From: Mactra quadrangularis
Lineage: Eukaryota; Mollusca; Bivalvia; Venerida; Mactridae
Reading direction: 5' to 3'
Assembly: GCA_025267735.1 (NCBI GenBank)
Contig: CM046293.1
Coordinates: 13,788,560-13,852,559, forward strand
DNA: 64,000 nucleotides
The position numbers were made by a program, and so were the translations under genes. Positions within the stretch are counted from its first letter, which is position 1; each line of letters starts with the position of its first letter. Under the pieces are notes generated by a model. The model ran no database searches. It was not told the origin of the DNA and was given only the letters and a program-made list of their open reading frames with translations. Shown one piece after another: positions 60,862 to 64,000 of this stretch.

Positions 60862-61200
60862 ATCAATATTTCAATGATTTATTATTAATATAAATGTTTT
60901 AATGATTCATATAAATATTTCATTGATTTGTTTGATATCAATATTTCAATGATTTATTATTAATATAAATGTTTTAATGATTCATATAAATATTTCAATG
61001 ATTTGGTTGATATCAATATTTCAATTTATAATTGATATAGATATTTTAATGATTAATATAAATATTTCAATGATTTGGTTGATATCAATTTTTCAATGAT
61101 TTATAATTGATACATATATATATTTCAATGATTGATATAAATATCACAATGATTAATATAAATACATGTATTCGGAAGATTTATGATTGGTGTAAATATT
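60862..61200. repeat. AT-rich minisatellite, right part
   Basis: Same units as 57,580-57,872, with an internal exact longer-period repeat: the run from ATCAATATTTCAATG to ATTCAT at 60,862 recurs at 60,937. It ends right at the acceptor of exon 3. Confidence 0.88.
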
Positions 61201-61204
61201 TCAG

Positions 61205-61371
61205 CACTATCTAATGTTGTTAAGTTCTAACTTGGCAACACCTGGTATTATGGCTAGTATCATTTGTGCGATTGGTATACCAGAAGAGAATCACGTGAAG
61301 TCTGTCCTCCTTGGAAACATGATATTTGCTTGTGGTATATGTACCCTCGTGCAGACCTTCATCGGGGCCAG
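61205..61371 (+). CDS. SLC23A: SLC23 / nucleobase-ascorbate transporter, exon 3
   Basis: The acceptor TAAATATTTCAG ends at 61,204 and the donor AG/GTATGT follows 61,371 (phase 2). The 55 codons plus two bases encode HYLMLLSSNLATPGIMASII, an amphipathic loop (GIPEENHVKS), then VLLGNMIFACGICTLVQTF and FIGAR. This is the rest of membrane helix 1, the loop and helix 2 in family order; the invariant His of the helix-1 Gln-His pair is the first residue. The exon is contiguous in the family alignment with exon 2 on one side and exon 4 on the other, so no exon is missing. A frame at 61,264-61,638 in another register is a by-product. Confidence 0.92.
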
Positions 61372-62679
61372 GTATGTAGAGTTTCACCAGAGTCTGAAAG
61401 TTTGGTGATTAAGTTTCCAAATTGCTTCTCTACCCTTCGTTGTTTAAAGAATGAGCAAAATATTATGTTCGTGGTTTTTTTTAAAGAATCAATCGATTCC
61501 AAGAAACAGGTTTGTATATCAAAGGAAGAGAATCCATTTGGAGACGCTTACCATTCTCTCAGAGTCTGGATTAACCTTTTTTCTGCAGGGTGGTTTACTT
61601 TTTCAGATATTTACATTTTTGATACCAAAGTTAATTAATTTTAAATTATCGACACTTAATATTTGAATACTACATTTGTGTATGACTTTCAGTCAAAGAT
61701 TACATGTATTTATATAATTATGTTGTATTTCTATGCATGTTCTTTCATTCATTTTTCTCTGCTGCCTCGCATGAAGACATTTAAAATTCACGCGTATATT
61801 TCAACGACGAATGTGACTTCCAAAGTATCTTCTTGATATTTAAACAACGATTCTATTGCTGCTTCGTGTACTTTGTTTATTGAACAAACATCGTCGAAGC
61901 TTTCTGTGTCTATGTTCATAATGAGTATGATGTTGTTTTTCTTTGTTCTGAACAACAAATGTAAAACTATTGTCCGTTTAATCAATGTTCATTTCATAAC
62001 AAATGCAAATGCATTACAAATCTGAGTTTTGCCTGGTCCCGGTTGTCGTGTTTCTCCTCCGACGTCTGACTTAAGTTCGCTGGCATCAATTCCCCACTCA
62101 AGCTGTCTTCTTGCATGAACAAATTCAAATTACGCTAATTAATGAATGCTCTCAACTATGTATCCTAATATTTTATTATATTATAATTGATATTATATTA
62201 AGCTTTCTTGTTAATTTCCGCATTAGATATGATTGTTTTATTGGTTAGTGATATCTGGACACCCATGTCATCTTGCCTTATAATTTTATGTTTAACGTCA
62301 CGAGCATGAGTGTTTTTAACAACAGTAATGGCTGTTAAAAATAGCATATGCCTGTACATCTATATGGCAATTTATTTATTTTGCTCTTTACAAGGATTCA
62401 GCAATACCATTAAAATATTTAGTTTATCAATTGTATAGTTATTTATCAAAGACTGAATGATGCACTTTAGGTAATGTGCAAAACAACTTGAATTCCTTAG
62501 ATTTGCAAGTCGTTACCTTGTTTGACTGTTACATTTATTTATTACAATTGGCTAAATTTTATATAACCAGCAAGGTTGCAATTGCTCAAGTTAACTTGGG
62601 CGGATTTAGATTTATGATGTTGTACCAATGGTTAACAATGCCATTGGAGGTAGGGTACTAAAGCTTACATAATTTTCAG
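61372..62679. other. SLC23 intron 3, nothing else recognised
   Basis: AT-rich intron between exons 3 and 4. Short frames (61,451-61,666; 61,788-61,985 minus; 62,476-62,661) have no conserved features. Confidence 0.6.
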
Positions 62680-62789
62680 ATTACCCATCGTGCAGTGTCC
62701 AGCTTTTGCGTACATAGTACCTATGATAGCGTTGACCAAAGGTCAGTGGAAATGTCCAAACCAGGATGTTGGCAACTCAACGACTCAGT
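62680..62789 (+). CDS. SLC23A: SLC23 / nucleobase-ascorbate transporter, exon 4
   Basis: The acceptor ACATAATTTTCAG ends at 62,679. The first base completes the split Arg codon from exon 3 (FIGA-R), then LPIVQCPAFAYIVPMIALTK follows. This is helix 3 with the family's LP-x-(V/F)-Q....FA...P pattern. A loop follows with KWKC-like GQWKCPNQDVGNSTTQ, containing an N-S-T glycosylation sequon as expected for the extracellular loop after helix 3. The donor AGT/GTAAGA follows 62,789 (phase 1). The remaining two thirds of the roughly 600-residue protein, including the family signature with Q-N-x-G and T-R, must lie beyond 64,000. Confidence 0.88.
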
Positions 62790-64000
62790 GTAAGAATTTA
62801 CCTGCAAACCAAATATGTACCAGCTGTTTGCTGAAAGAGGGCCTCTATCCAAGGCCTTGTTTACGCAAGACTCGTCTTGTATATGTTTTGTGTATTCAGT
62901 AGATATAACTGCTTTAAGGGTACACTGGTGGCATATTGCTTTCTAACTTAACATGTGTCCATAGTAACTACTTTTCCTTTATTTTTTGGGGCTTCGGACA
63001 CAAAATTGTATCGTATTATAATAACCAATAGAGTTTTAGCTTTTTCAAGTGTACCAATTTTTAATAATTATTAAATTTTAGAATAATTATGCTTTGGATA
63101 GTCCAAAACTTGAGATTACCAAATTATTGACGAACAGTTTAAGATTTTAAACATTTTTTTAATGATACAAAATGGACAAAATAATATATCCTTGTTTGTT
63201 TTGGTACTGACTCAAAAATATGTATACGCAAGTTTTTTACATCCTGATTCTGGTATTTTCCTTTTAATTCATCTTCCAGTACTTCGTTGATATTTTTTAT
63301 AAACATCTGAATTGGTACACTATCTAAGATATTTAAGTAGCTTTTTATAATCATCATGGATATATTATCTAGAATTTAGAAACATGACAATCTAATGCTT
63401 CATTTTACGAATTGTGGGTGCCTTATTGTTTGCTGCTAGACACTTTATGTTGTACGTTTCAAATAAGATACATCTTTGTTAGATACTTTTGAGGTTGGAG
63501 AGGTTTATCTTCAAGGTTTTCAAATATCTCTACAAGATGATTTTGTTTCATCTTAATGTAACACAACTAATGTTGTTTATTCCAAGCGTATATTTATCAC
63601 AACGATCGACTGTGTCGCGTAGGTTTTGTGTTTGGTCATTTCTTTTATTGTTATCATGTTTAACAGTTGTTTATGTCCTTCCTCCTGACCAACAACATAC
63701 ACTTCAAAAATACCATTATATGTTGTTGGTCAGCAGGACTTTTCCACTAAACAACAAGGGTCGTTTGCTGTCCCTTCCCCTTAAGATTTTTTGAAATCAT
63801 GGAGTTATTCCAAATTTGGAGTTTTATTTCCCCAGCCAATTAAATTACTATGCAGTTTTCCCTATTGTTTTATCGAAACAAGGTTCCTGTACTCCTCCTA
63901 AAATGCTGAAAACTCCGGCATGTGCAGGTGTTCTTACGAGGTCATTTGATTCATATAGATTTCGTAAGAATAACCTGTCATATGAATTTACATTTTAGTT
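62790..64000. other. SLC23 intron 4 (runs off window), nothing recognised
   Basis: No further SLC23 exon is visible. The expected next segment (charged loop then helix 4) does not appear in any frame. Frames at 63,489-63,794 and 63,816-63,998 show no family features. A small inverted pair, CAACAACATA / TATGTTGTTG (near 63,692 and 63,717), is the only structure seen. Confidence 0.5.

Noticed and set aside
61264..61638. 124-codon plus-strand frame overlapping SLC23 exon 3
   Set aside because: Wrong register relative to the conserved exon; runs on into the intron.
63489..63998. Possible further SLC23 exons
   Set aside because: Neither frame shows the expected charged loop or helix-4 residues, and no matching acceptor phase 1 was found.

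Overview
The window is AT-rich, intron- and repeat-dominated animal DNA with no bacterial-style genes. A tRNA-Lys-derived SINE with an (AAAC)n-type tail, a dispersed repeat of the kind common in mollusc genomes, a Penelope-like fragment and spliced exons of an SLC23 transporter together suggest a mollusc, most likely a bivalve. This is an inference from repeat style; no taxon-specific marker was found.

Left part (1-31,039): a tandem array of a very large unit (11-12 kb). Unit A fills 1-11,289 and is cut by the window start, B fills 11,290-23,732, and C is a partial copy ending at about 31,039. No credible gene was found in the unit. Each copy has its own internal history: A carries a 1.3-kb internal tandem duplication, B a 2.5-kb one, and a 34-bp minisatellite has about 5, 17 and 1 copies in A, B and C. 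A carries a small SINE-tail insertion that B and C lack. C carries extra sequence with a Penelope-type endonuclease remnant.

Middle part (31-57 kb): single-copy DNA loaded with repeats. They include a 690-bp repeat with short inverted ends, a heptamer satellite, a fold-back element, an inverted pair of SINE-containing segments, a hAT-type MITE with an 8-bp target duplication, a full-length tRNA-Lys SINE, several minisatellites and two LINE tail fragments. Scattered through it are three candidate alternative first coding exons (32.8, 48.6 and 56.0 kb). Each has an ATG in good context and an in-phase donor, and two have a TATA box 80-95 bp upstream.

Right part (57-64 kb): the only gene recognised with confidence is a member of the SLC23 / nucleobase-ascorbate transporter family on the + strand. 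Three consecutive coding exons (57,287-57,409; 61,205-61,371; 62,680-62,789) encode the conserved N-terminal part, and the gene runs off the right end. The intron between the first two holds an AT-rich minisatellite interrupted by a retroelement tail and by a 2,331-bp element with 25-bp terminal inverted repeats and a 4-bp target duplication. That element carries an 18-bp box repeated about every 350 bp, and is the most distinctive undescribed object in the window.
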